A stretch of DNA of 64,000 nucleotides. It comes from Vulcanimicrobiota bacterium (GTDB lineage: Bacteria; Vulcanimicrobiota; Vulcanimicrobiia; Vulcanimicrobiales; Vulcanimicrobiaceae). Below, in pieces: positions 41,963 to 48,885 of the stretch. The stretch spans positions 62,001 through 126,000 of the forward strand of contig PLWS01000006.1 of the NCBI GenBank assembly GCA_003151115.1. The letters are read 5' to 3'. The notes below the pieces were generated by a model. The model saw nothing but the letters and a program-made list of their open reading frames with translations. It did not search any database and had not been told where the DNA came from. Each line of letters starts with the position of its first letter. Position 1 is the first letter of the stretch. Position numbers and translations under genes: made by a program.

Positions 41963-42394
41963 GTGAAGCGCCTCTGGGCTTTGGCCGCCCTTCTGGTCTT
42001 GGCCGGCTGCCGGGACGTGCGAGTGCAGACCCTTCGACAGGGCGAGACGGCGGTACTCGGAGGGAACGAACTTGTCGTCGTGCGCGACGCACCCTCGCTC
42101 GAGCGGCTCGGAATTCACGCTCCGGTGCGATTCCGCGCCGAGTTCGGCGTCGTGCTCCTGATGGGGCCGCACGATCGTTCGGGCTACAAGCAGATCATCG
42201 AGTCGATCCGTTCGCGCGCCGATCGTTTCCGCGTCGTGGCCTTCGAAGCGCCGCCCGCCGACGGCGGCCAGCCGTCGAGCCGATACCGAACCTTTACATT
42301 GTGGATCGTCCCGAACTCCGCGTACCGGCGCGGCGTGCGGGTCGAAGTCGTGACGCCGGCGGACGAACCGATTACGTCGACGGAATTGCCCTAA
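41963..42394 (+). CDS. Putative lipoprotein, unknown function
   Basis: A 143-residue protein from the GTG at 41963. V-K-R-L-W-A-L-A-A-L-L-V-L-A-G-C is a good lipobox signal. The mature part has no known motif: L-R-Q-G-E-T-A-V-L-G-G-N-E and F-G-V-V-L-L-M-G-P suggest a small beta domain. It precedes the alanine racemase gene and its end is near that gene's TTG start. Confidence 0.65.
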   Translation: MKRLWALAALLVLAGCRDVRVQTLRQGETAVLGGNELVVVRDAPSLERLGIHAPVRFRAEFGVVLLMGPHDRSGYKQIIESIRSRADRFRVVAFEAPPADGGQPSSRYRTFTLWIVPNSAYRRGVRVEVVTPADEPITSTELP

Positions 42395-42411
42395 ACGGCA
42401 AGGCAAGCGTA

Positions 42412-43434
42412 TTGCGTCCGGCGATCTCTCTCGATGCAAACGTGCTCGCGGCAAACGCGCGCGCATGGAGCGAATTTGCGGGCGTGCCTGTTCGCGCGGT
42501 CGTGAAATGCGACGGCTACGGCTGGGGTGCCGGCGCGATCGTGCGCGCGCTCCGTGGCACGGTACAAAGTTATTGTGTGGCCGACGCGGACGAATTGCGC
42601 GCGTTGCGCGCGCACACGTCGGCGCCCGCGATCGTCTTCGGCGCGGTGCCGCTTGCGCGTTTTGGCGAAGTGCTCGACGCGGGCGCACAGCCCACGATTT
42701 CCAATGCGCAGGAGCTCGCGGCTGCGGCGCAGTGGTTTGGAGCGCATTCCAGACCGTTACGCGTGCGCGTAGGCATACGAATGGCGGCCGCATGGAGCGG
42801 TCTGGACCCAGCGGATCTCGCGCTCTTCGCACTCGAGCTGCGAGCGGCGTCGGCCGAAGTGGAGGCATGGACGCACATCACCGATATGAACGACGCGCAG
42901 CGGCAGTTGAGCATTTTTGAAAACGCCTTGCGCGAGCTTTCGCGCGCGGGCGTACGCGTTACGGAGAGCGACGTCTGCAGCACCTTTCCGCTGGCCGGCG
43001 GGATCCGGTCGGGCTCGTCGGTACGGATCGGGGTGGGGCTTTTCGGAGCGACGGGCGGCCCTGCGGTTCCCGGCGTTGCATGCGCGTTGCGGTTCAGCGC
43101 TCCGGTTATCCGCGTTGAGCGACATTCGGCGGGGACACGGATCGGGTATGGGGGTACCATGCTCGGGATGGATTGCACGGTCGCAATACTCCGCAGCGGT
43201 TTCGGCGATGGGCTGCCCGCAAGTATCGAAGGCAAGAACGGCGTACTGATGGCCGGCATGCAGTACTCCGCCGTACGCGCCGACGCGCTTGGTCCGGACG
43301 CGCGTGAATACCTTTGGCTCGATCGCCATGCCGATCTGGACGACTTTGCACGTGCGGCCGGACGTCCGGTCCACGAGATCGTGACGCAGCTCGGAAGCTG
43401 TGCCCGAGCCGCGATGTTAGAAGAAACGGTGTGA
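42412..43434 (+). CDS. alr: Alanine racemase
   Basis: About 340 residues from a TTG at 42412; a GTG at 42301 is in frame but would overlap the lipoprotein gene by 94 bases. V-V-K-C-D-G-Y-G-W-G-A carries the PLP lysine, T-R-I-G-Y-G-G-T-M the catalytic Tyr region, and R-S-G-F-G-D-G-L-P replaces the usual G-Y-A-D-G. It should interconvert L- and D-Ala for peptidoglycan. The sequence is somewhat divergent from standard Alr. Its stop overlaps the GH130 ATG (TGATG). Confidence 0.82.
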   Translation: MRPAISLDANVLAANARAWSEFAGVPVRAVVKCDGYGWGAGAIVRALRGTVQSYCVADADELRALRAHTSAPAIVFGAVPLARFGEVLDAGAQPTISNAQELAAAAQWFGAHSRPLRVRVGIRMAAAWSGLDPADLALFALELRAASAEVEAWTHITDMNDAQRQLSIFENALRELSRAGVRVTESDVCSTFPLAGGIRSGSSVRIGVGLFGATGGPAVPGVACALRFSAPVIRVERHSAGTRIGYGGTMLGMDCTVAILRSGFGDGLPASIEGKNGVLMAGMQYSAVRADALGPDAREYLWLDRHADLDDFARAAGRPVHEIVTQLGSCARAAMLEETV

Positions 43435-44534
43435 TGCAGGCTCGCGCTTCAGACGAAATCGACGTTCAAGTCCAACGGCTCGGGTTAGCACTCGAGCCAA
43501 ACGGAGATCCCACTGAGGCCGAAGGTATTCTGAATCCGGCTTGCGCTCGCACGCGCGCCAACGAGCTGCTGCTCTACCCGCGCGACGTGGCGCGCGGAAA
43601 CATTTCGCGCGTGGGACGCGCTAAGGCAGTCGCAAAGGGCGATCGTTTTTCGTTCGAGCGTCAAGGGTTCGTGCTCGAACCGAGCGCCGTGTACGAGCTG
43701 CGGACGACTCCCGGATACGGCTGCGAGGATCCGCGTGTCACCTTCATCGCGGCGCTCGACGCGTACGTGATGTCGTACACCGCATTCGGTCCGCAGGGTC
43801 CACGCATCGCGATCGCGCTTTCGAGCGACGGCTACAATTGGGAGCGCCTCGGAAAGCTGATCTTCGACAAACCCGGAATGCACATCGGCGACGACAAAGA
43901 CGCGGCCTTCTTTCCGGAGCCCGTGCGTTCGCCCGGCGGCGTCATGTCGCTCGCGTTTTATCATCGCCCTATGCTTCATCTCTCCGCCGTTGACGGCCGC
44001 GCGGCGATTCCGATCATCGAGCGCATGCCGTACCGCGACCGCGAGTCGATCCGCATCGGGTTCATTCCGCTTGAGCCCGCGCTCAAAGATCGCCAGAAGC
44101 TGCTCGACGTTTGCGAAAGCGAGCTGGTGCTGGCGCCCGACGGCCATTGGGGTTCGCTCAAAGTCGGGTGCGGAACGCCGCCCGTGCGCATAGATGAAGG
44201 CTGGATGTCGATCTTTCACGGTGTCGACGTGATCTCCGACGACACGAAGCCGAAGATGCGCTACTGTGCGGGCCTGGTGATTCACGACGCGCAAGATCTA
44301 CAGAAGATCGTCTACCGCTCTTCGCAGCCGATCATGGCTCCCGAAAACGAATCGGAGCTCCACGGCATCGTCGACAATGTCGTCTTCCCGACCGGCATCG
44401 ATCCGCGGCCCGAACTCGGCGTGCGCGTCTTCGATTTTTACTACGGAATGGCGGACTGGTCGATCGGTGCGGCCCGCCTGACGCTCGGGGGAGGGCCGGG
44501 CACTCAGCGCGAGCCGGCCGAAAGCGCTGCTTAG
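43434..44534 (+). CDS. GH130-family glycoside phosphorylase/hydrolase
   Basis: A 366-residue five-bladed beta-propeller protein from the ATG at 43434. N-P-A-C-A-R near the N-terminus, G-C-E-D-P-R-V-T-F-I and D-K-D-A-A-F-F-P-E-P-V are GH130 blocks; the D in E-D-P is the usual catalytic region. Family members act on beta-1,4-linked mannosides, mostly by phosphorolysis. The substrate here is not known. It follows alanine racemase in one operon. Confidence 0.85.
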   Translation: MQARASDEIDVQVQRLGLALEPNGDPTEAEGILNPACARTRANELLLYPRDVARGNISRVGRAKAVAKGDRFSFERQGFVLEPSAVYELRTTPGYGCEDPRVTFIAALDAYVMSYTAFGPQGPRIAIALSSDGYNWERLGKLIFDKPGMHIGDDKDAAFFPEPVRSPGGVMSLAFYHRPMLHLSAVDGRAAIPIIERMPYRDRESIRIGFIPLEPALKDRQKLLDVCESELVLAPDGHWGSLKVGCGTPPVRIDEGWMSIFHGVDVISDDTKPKMRYCAGLVIHDAQDLQKIVYRSSQPIMAPENESELHGIVDNVVFPTGIDPRPELGVRVFDFYYGMADWSIGAARLTLGGGPGTQREPAESAA

Positions 44535-45015
44535 GTTCTATGCGATCTCCGCCGCCATCGTTTTTACGGCGGCGCTGATCGTCGCCGGTTACGTCAACCG
44601 CGATCAGATCAAACTGAAGATCGCGTCCGTCTACGCATCGGTTCCGCCGAAGGCTGCACAAGCCGAAGCCATCACGCGCCGCCGCGAACACGCGCTCGGC
44701 ATCGCGGCGCCCTGGGTGCTTTCCGCGCTGCCCGAATGTTTGCGTCAAACGTTTGAAGCGACAGGCACGCGGGCGTACGTGACTTCGCGGCTTCCGAAGG
44801 GCTACGCCGCGCAGCCGGCCGGAACGCAGCTGCAGTTCTCGGATTGCAGCATCGCCGTCGGCGCAAACGACGTGACCGTGCGCCGCGGCCCCGACAAGTA
44901 TTATGTTCCTCCGCCGGCGCAGCTTTTCAAGCGTGCATCTTCGATCGCGCTGATGCACGAGGCGGGCGCGCGCGCGATCCTGCGGATTTACGAACCGGCG
45001 CCGCCGAGCCTGTAA
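44527..45015 (+). CDS. Membrane-anchored protein, unknown function, CTG start
   Basis: About 162 residues. A GTG at 44716 is the first ordinary start, but the frame is open back to a CTG at 44527 and encodes L-L-R-F-Y-A-I-S-A-A-I-V-F-T-A-A-L-I-V-A, a clean membrane anchor that would otherwise be lost. The CTG lies 5 bases before the end of the GH130 gene. The soluble part has two Cys (P-E-C-L-R and S-D-C-S). Unknown family. Its TAA overlaps the RF3 ATG. Confidence 0.6.
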   Translation: MLRFYAISAAIVFTAALIVAGYVNRDQIKLKIASVYASVPPKAAQAEAITRRREHALGIAAPWVLSALPECLRQTFEATGTRAYVTSRLPKGYAAQPAGTQLQFSDCSIAVGANDVTVRRGPDKYYVPPPAQLFKRASSIALMHEAGARAILRIYEPAPPSL

Positions 45016-46649
45016 TGTCCGCCATTGCGAGCGAAGTGCGCAAGCGGCGCACCTTCGCGATCATTTCCCATCCCGACGCCGGCAAGACGACGCTGACCGA
45101 AAAACTGCTGCTCTACGGCGGCGCGATTCAGACCGCCGGTCAAGTCTCGGCGCGCCGCGCGCAGCGGGCGGCGACCAGCGACTGGATGGAACTCGAGAAA
45201 CAACGCGGGATTTCGATTACGTCGACGGTGCTGCAATTCGAGTACGGCGGCTGCACCGTCAATCTGCTCGACACGCCCGGACACCAAGATTTCGGCGAAG
45301 ACACGTACCGCACGCTGCTGGCGGCAGACAGTGCCGTCATGCTGATCGACGCCGCCAAAGGCGTGGAGCCGCAGACCAAAAAACTTTTTGCGATCTGCCG
45401 CGCGCGGCGCATTCCGCTCTTCACGTTCATCAATAAAATGGATCGGCCGAGCCGCGATCCGCTCGAACTGCTCGACGAATTGGAAAGCGTTTTGGGAATC
45501 GGCGTCTTCCCCATGAATTGGCCGCTCGGCAACGGCCCCTCATTCAAAGGCATCTTCGACCGCGCTACCCGGCGCGTGCATTTGTTCGAGCGTGTCGTCC
45601 ACGGCGCGAAGCGCGCGAACGTGGAGCTGACCGGCGTCGACGACCCGCAGATTGGGGAGTTGCTCGACGAGCGTTCATATGCCCAATTCATCGGCGAAAT
45701 CGAATTGCTGGAAGGCGCGGGCTCGCAGTTCGATCGTGATGCGATGCTGCGCGGCGACGTTTCGCCGGTATTTTTCGGCAGCGCCGTCACCAATTTCGGC
45801 GTGCAGCTGTTTTTGGACGACTTTCTGAAGCTAGCTCCTTCGCCAACGCCGCGTCGCATTGTTAGCGGTGCTGGAGTGGGTGCGAACGGCGCTTCTGATG
45901 TCATCCTGATCGACCCCACCTCCGATCAATTCACCGGCTTCGTTTTTAAGATCCAGGCGAATATGGACCCGCGCCACCGTGACCGCGTAGCGTTCGTGCG
46001 GATTTGCTCCGGAAAATTCGAGCGCGACATGACCGTTCGCAACGCGCGCAGCGGAAAAGACGTGCGTCTCTCGCGGGCGATGAAGCTCTTCGCCAGCGAG
46101 CGCGAATCGGTCGAGGCGGCCTATGCGGGTGACGTTGTCGGGCTCGCAAATCCGGGCGTTTTCGCGATCGGCGATTCGCTGAGCGAGGGGGCGCCGGTGC
46201 AGTTCGAGCGGTTTCCGGCCTTCGCGCCCGAACATTTCGCGCAAGTGCGAAGCGTGGACACGGCCGGTTACAAATCATTCGGCAAGGGAATCGCCCAGCT
46301 GCGTGAAGAGGGCGCGATACAAGTGATGTATCCGCTCGGCTCGATGCGCACGGAGCCGGTGCTTGCAGCCGTCGGGCAGCTGCAGTTCGAGGTCGTGAAG
46401 CACCGTCTCGAATCGGAGTACAACGTGAAGACGATCTTTACGACGCTCCCGTTTTCGACGGCGCGTCGCGTTCAAGGCTCGACCCAAGCGCTGCAGAGCG
46501 CGCAGTTGCCGTCGAGCGCGAAAATGCTCGAAGACTGGGACGGCGCGCCCGTCGCGCTCTTCGAATCGGATTGGAGCGTTCGGCTGGCGGAAGAGTGGAA
46601 TCCGCAGCTACGCTTCGCGGAGTTTGCCGGTGCAGGCACCGTCGTTTAA
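45015..46649 (+). CDS. prfC: Peptide chain release factor 3
   Basis: A 544-residue GTPase from the ATG at 45015. I-S-H-P-D-A-G-K-T-T-L-T-E-K is the G1 loop, D-T-P-G-H-Q-D-F-G-E-D-T-Y-R the G3 motif and F-I-N-K-M-D-R the G4 motif; R-G-I-S-I-T-S-T is the switch 1 region. P-V-F-F-G-S-A-V-T-N-F-G-V begins the post-G region typical of RF3. It removes RF1/RF2 from ribosomes after termination. Its 3' end overlaps the threonine dehydratase frame. Confidence 0.95.
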   Translation: MSAIASEVRKRRTFAIISHPDAGKTTLTEKLLLYGGAIQTAGQVSARRAQRAATSDWMELEKQRGISITSTVLQFEYGGCTVNLLDTPGHQDFGEDTYRTLLAADSAVMLIDAAKGVEPQTKKLFAICRARRIPLFTFINKMDRPSRDPLELLDELESVLGIGVFPMNWPLGNGPSFKGIFDRATRRVHLFERVVHGAKRANVELTGVDDPQIGELLDERSYAQFIGEIELLEGAGSQFDRDAMLRGDVSPVFFGSAVTNFGVQLFLDDFLKLAPSPTPRRIVSGAGVGANGASDVILIDPTSDQFTGFVFKIQANMDPRHRDRVAFVRICSGKFERDMTVRNARSGKDVRLSRAMKLFASERESVEAAYAGDVVGLANPGVFAIGDSLSEGAPVQFERFPAFAPEHFAQVRSVDTAGYKSFGKGIAQLREEGAIQVMYPLGSMRTEPVLAAVGQLQFEVVKHRLESEYNVKTIFTTLPFSTARRVQGSTQALQSAQLPSSAKMLEDWDGAPVALFESDWSVRLAEEWNPQLRFAEFAGAGTVV

Positions 46650-47586
46650 TTCGGTTCGTGCCGCGGCCGAACGTCTGCGCGGAATCGTCCACCGGACGCC
46701 CGTCCTCACATCGCGCACGCTCGACGGCATCGCCGGCGGACCGGTGTTCTTGAAATGCGAGAGCTTCCAGCGGATGGGCGCGTTCAAATTTCGCGGCGCT
46801 TACAATCGCATCGTGCAGCTCGACCCGCAAGCGCGCGCGCGCGGCGTCGTTGCTTTCTCGAGCGGGAATCACGCGCAAGGCGTTGCGCTGGCGAGCAAAT
46901 TGCTCGGCGTTCCGGCCACGATCGTCATGCCTTCGGATGCGCCCGCCTCCAAGATCGCGGCGACGCGCGAACATGGCGCGGAGATCATCTTTTACGATCG
47001 GCACAAATCGCACCGCGCTGAAATCGCGCAAGAGCTCTGCGCTGAACGCAACGCGACGCTCATACCGCCGTTCGACGATCCCGAGATCGTCGCGGGCGCC
47101 GGAACGGCCGCGCTTGAGCTGCTCGAGGACGTTCCCGATCTCGAGATCATCGCGACGCCGGTCGGCGGCGGCGGATTGCTTTCGGGTTCAGCTTTAGCGG
47201 CGCACGGAGTGAATGGCGCGATCGAGTTGTACGGGGTCGAGCCCGAAGCCGGAAACGACTTTCAGCAGTCGCTCGCACGTGGGGAAATCGTGCAGACTCC
47301 GGTGCCCGTCACCATAGCCGACGGATTGCAAACCCAGGCGCCCGGCGAGATCACATTCGCTATCGTGCTCGAGCACGTTCGCGCGATCGTTACCGTGAGC
47401 GACGACGAGCTCCGCGACGCGATGCGCTTTGCATTCGAGCGTATGAAAATCGTTATCGAACCCAGCGGCGCGGCAGCGCTCGCGGCAGTGATGCTGGGCA
47501 AGATTCCGACGCGCGGTAAACGCACCGGTATCATCATCAGCGGCGGGAACGTTGACGCCACCAGGTTCTGCGAACTTACTGCGTAA
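46630..47586 (+). CDS. Threonine dehydratase/serine racemase-like
   Basis: About 318 residues from the GTG at 46630 (a TTG at 46624 is also possible), overlapping prfC by 20 bases. G-A-F-K-F-R-G-A carries the PLP lysine, S-S-G-N-H-A-Q-G the phosphate-side loop and V-G-G-G-G-L-L-S-G the glycine loop. It lacks the C-terminal ACT-like regulatory domain, so it resembles catabolic threonine dehydratase or serine racemase rather than full-length IlvA. Confidence 0.88.
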   Translation: MQAPSFNSVRAAAERLRGIVHRTPVLTSRTLDGIAGGPVFLKCESFQRMGAFKFRGAYNRIVQLDPQARARGVVAFSSGNHAQGVALASKLLGVPATIVMPSDAPASKIAATREHGAEIIFYDRHKSHRAEIAQELCAERNATLIPPFDDPEIVAGAGTAALELLEDVPDLEIIATPVGGGGLLSGSALAAHGVNGAIELYGVEPEAGNDFQQSLARGEIVQTPVPVTIADGLQTQAPGEITFAIVLEHVRAIVTVSDDELRDAMRFAFERMKIVIEPSGAAALAAVMLGKIPTRGKRTGIIISGGNVDATRFCELTA

Positions 47587-47594
47587 CGTCTTTG

Positions 47595-47702
47595 TGTCAT
47601 GGTGAGCGGCGCGCCATTTGTGTCATGGTGAGCGACGCGCGTAGCGCGTCAGTCGAACCACGGTCGAGCCCTTCGACATTGCTCAGGACAGGCTAAGTCG
47701 AG
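47595..47702. repeat. Dispersed hairpin repeat, copies B1 and B2
   Basis: B1 is a short copy: TGTCATGGTGAGC (47595-47607) followed by the palindrome GGCGCGCC. B2 begins at 47621 with the same box, then a perfect hairpin GACGCGC-GTA-GCGCGTC (47634-47650), then GTCGAACCACG (47652-47662) and a tail with GTCGAGCCCTTCGAC. It lies after the threonine dehydratase gene in a gap that has no gene. Confidence 0.78.
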
Positions 47703-47768
47703 ACCCGCATGATTACCGACGTTGCCACGCGGCCCTCGGCTTCGCTCGGGCGCCCTTCGACACCAAGC

Positions 47769-48167
47769 TTACTGCGTAACGAACGCGACGTCGCTTATGC
47801 CGCTCAGCTTCGCGGCGTCCAGCACGCGCAAAGCCAAACCATAAGGCGCGTGCGCATCGGCGAGGAGCGACACGTGCGCTCTCGAGCCTGCGCGAGACAT
47901 TGCCGCATAGAGCCCGGCTACGCTCACCGTCTTGCCGCTCACGGCGATGCGGCCGTGTCGATCGATCGTGACGATGACGCGTTGAAAGACCGTCGCGGCG
48001 GTCGGTCTTCCGGGATTTGCAAAGGTTCGTTCGAAGCCCGGCGGTGTCAAGAGAGCCGCCAGGAGCATGAACACGATTAACAGGACGAGCAGCACGTCGG
48101 TGAACGGCGTGATGTTAATCTCGGCGAGGAGCGGCGAGTCTTGGGCGGCCGTCAAGATCTTGTTCAT
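47769..48167 (-). CDS. ExbD/TolR-family protein
   Basis: A 132-residue protein with one N-terminal helix (about 26-45): P-L-L-A-E-I-N-I-T-P-F-T-D-V-L-L-V-L-L-I-V-F-M. The Asp in F-T-D-V-L is the proton-relay residue of ExbD/TolR. The periplasmic part is short and basic. Its normal partner ExbB/TolQ and TonB are not in this window, so it either works with a distant ExbB or has another role. It is flanked on both sides by copies of the dispersed repeat. Confidence 0.85.
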   Translation of the reverse strand: MNKILTAAQDSPLLAEINITPFTDVLLVLLIVFMLLAALLTPPGFERTFANPGRPTAATVFQRVIVTIDRHGRIAVSGKTVSVAGLYAAMSRAGSRAHVSLLADAHAPYGLALRVLDAAKLSGISDVAFVTQ

Positions 48168-48234
48168 ACCGGTAAAGCGCTTTTCACTGCCCCGCCGTGA
48201 CCTACCGGATGAACGGCTGCTCAGTATGACTTTG

Positions 48235-48296
48235 TGTCATGGTGAGCTTGTCGAACCACCCCGAGCAGTGTGCGAAGCACACGAGTCGAGGGGCGC
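48235..48296. repeat. Dispersed hairpin repeat, copy C
   Basis: TGTCATGGTGAGC (48235-48247), GTCGAACCAC (48250-48259), then CCCGAGCA and a perfect hairpin GTGTGC-GAA-GCACAC (48268-48282), then GAGTCGAGGGG. The order of hairpin and box differs from copies A and B2, but the boxes are the same. Confidence 0.75.
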
Positions 48297-48312
48297 ACTC
48301 ACGCGGGCGGTC

Positions 48313-48885
48313 TTAGCGGCCCATCGAGTAAAATTCGTCGTTCGGGCGCATATCCATGAGACCGGCCATGCGGTTGGAGAAGCCGAAGAAGGCCGCGATC
48401 GCGGCCACGTCCCAAATGTCGTCGTCGCTGAATCCGGCCAGATGCATTTCGTCGATCTCGTGCTCCGTTGCGGCGAATCCCGGCTCGTTCACTCGCGACG
48501 CAAACCCGAGCATGGCGCGCATGCGAAGGGGAAGGTTCGCGGTGCGCCAGTTGTTGGCGATCTGCTCCGCTAAGATAGGATCTTTACTCAAGACGCGCAG
48601 CGCGGCACCGTGCGCGACCATGCAATACTGGCAGCGGTTTTCCGACGAGACGGCGACGACGATCGCTTCGCGCTCGACTCGGCTGAGATTGCCCGGCGCT
48701 TTCATCAGTACGTCGTGGTAGTTCATGAACGCGCGAAAATGCTCGGGACGATGCGCGTACGCTCGAAAGACGTTCGGGACGAATCCGAGTTTCTCGCGAT
48801 TCTTCGCGTAGATTTCCGCTATGTCGGCGGGCAGATCGCTTTCGGGCGGCTCGCCGAAGCGCGAGACTGCGCTACCGTGCGCCAC
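48313..48885 (-). CDS. AhpD-like carboxymuconolactone decarboxylase family protein
   Basis: About 190 residues from the GTG at 48885, overlapping the sortilin-like gene's end by 14 bases. E-N-R-C-Q-Y-C-M-V-A-H-G (about 90-101) is the C-x2-C-x3-H of AhpD/CMD peroxidases. The start F-G-E-P-P-E-S-D-L-P and F-V-P-N-V-F-R-A-Y are typical of uncharacterised peroxidase-related proteins. It should reduce peroxides or act as a thiol oxidoreductase. It is the third gene of the YkgJ-sortilin-AhpD operon. Confidence 0.85.
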   Translation of the reverse strand: MAHGSAVSRFGEPPESDLPADIAEIYAKNREKLGFVPNVFRAYAHRPEHFRAFMNYHDVLMKAPGNLSRVEREAIVVAVSSENRCQYCMVAHGAALRVLSKDPILAEQIANNWRTANLPLRMRAMLGFASRVNEPGFAATEHEIDEMHLAGFSDDDIWDVAAIAAFFGFSNRMAGLMDMRPNDEFYSMGR

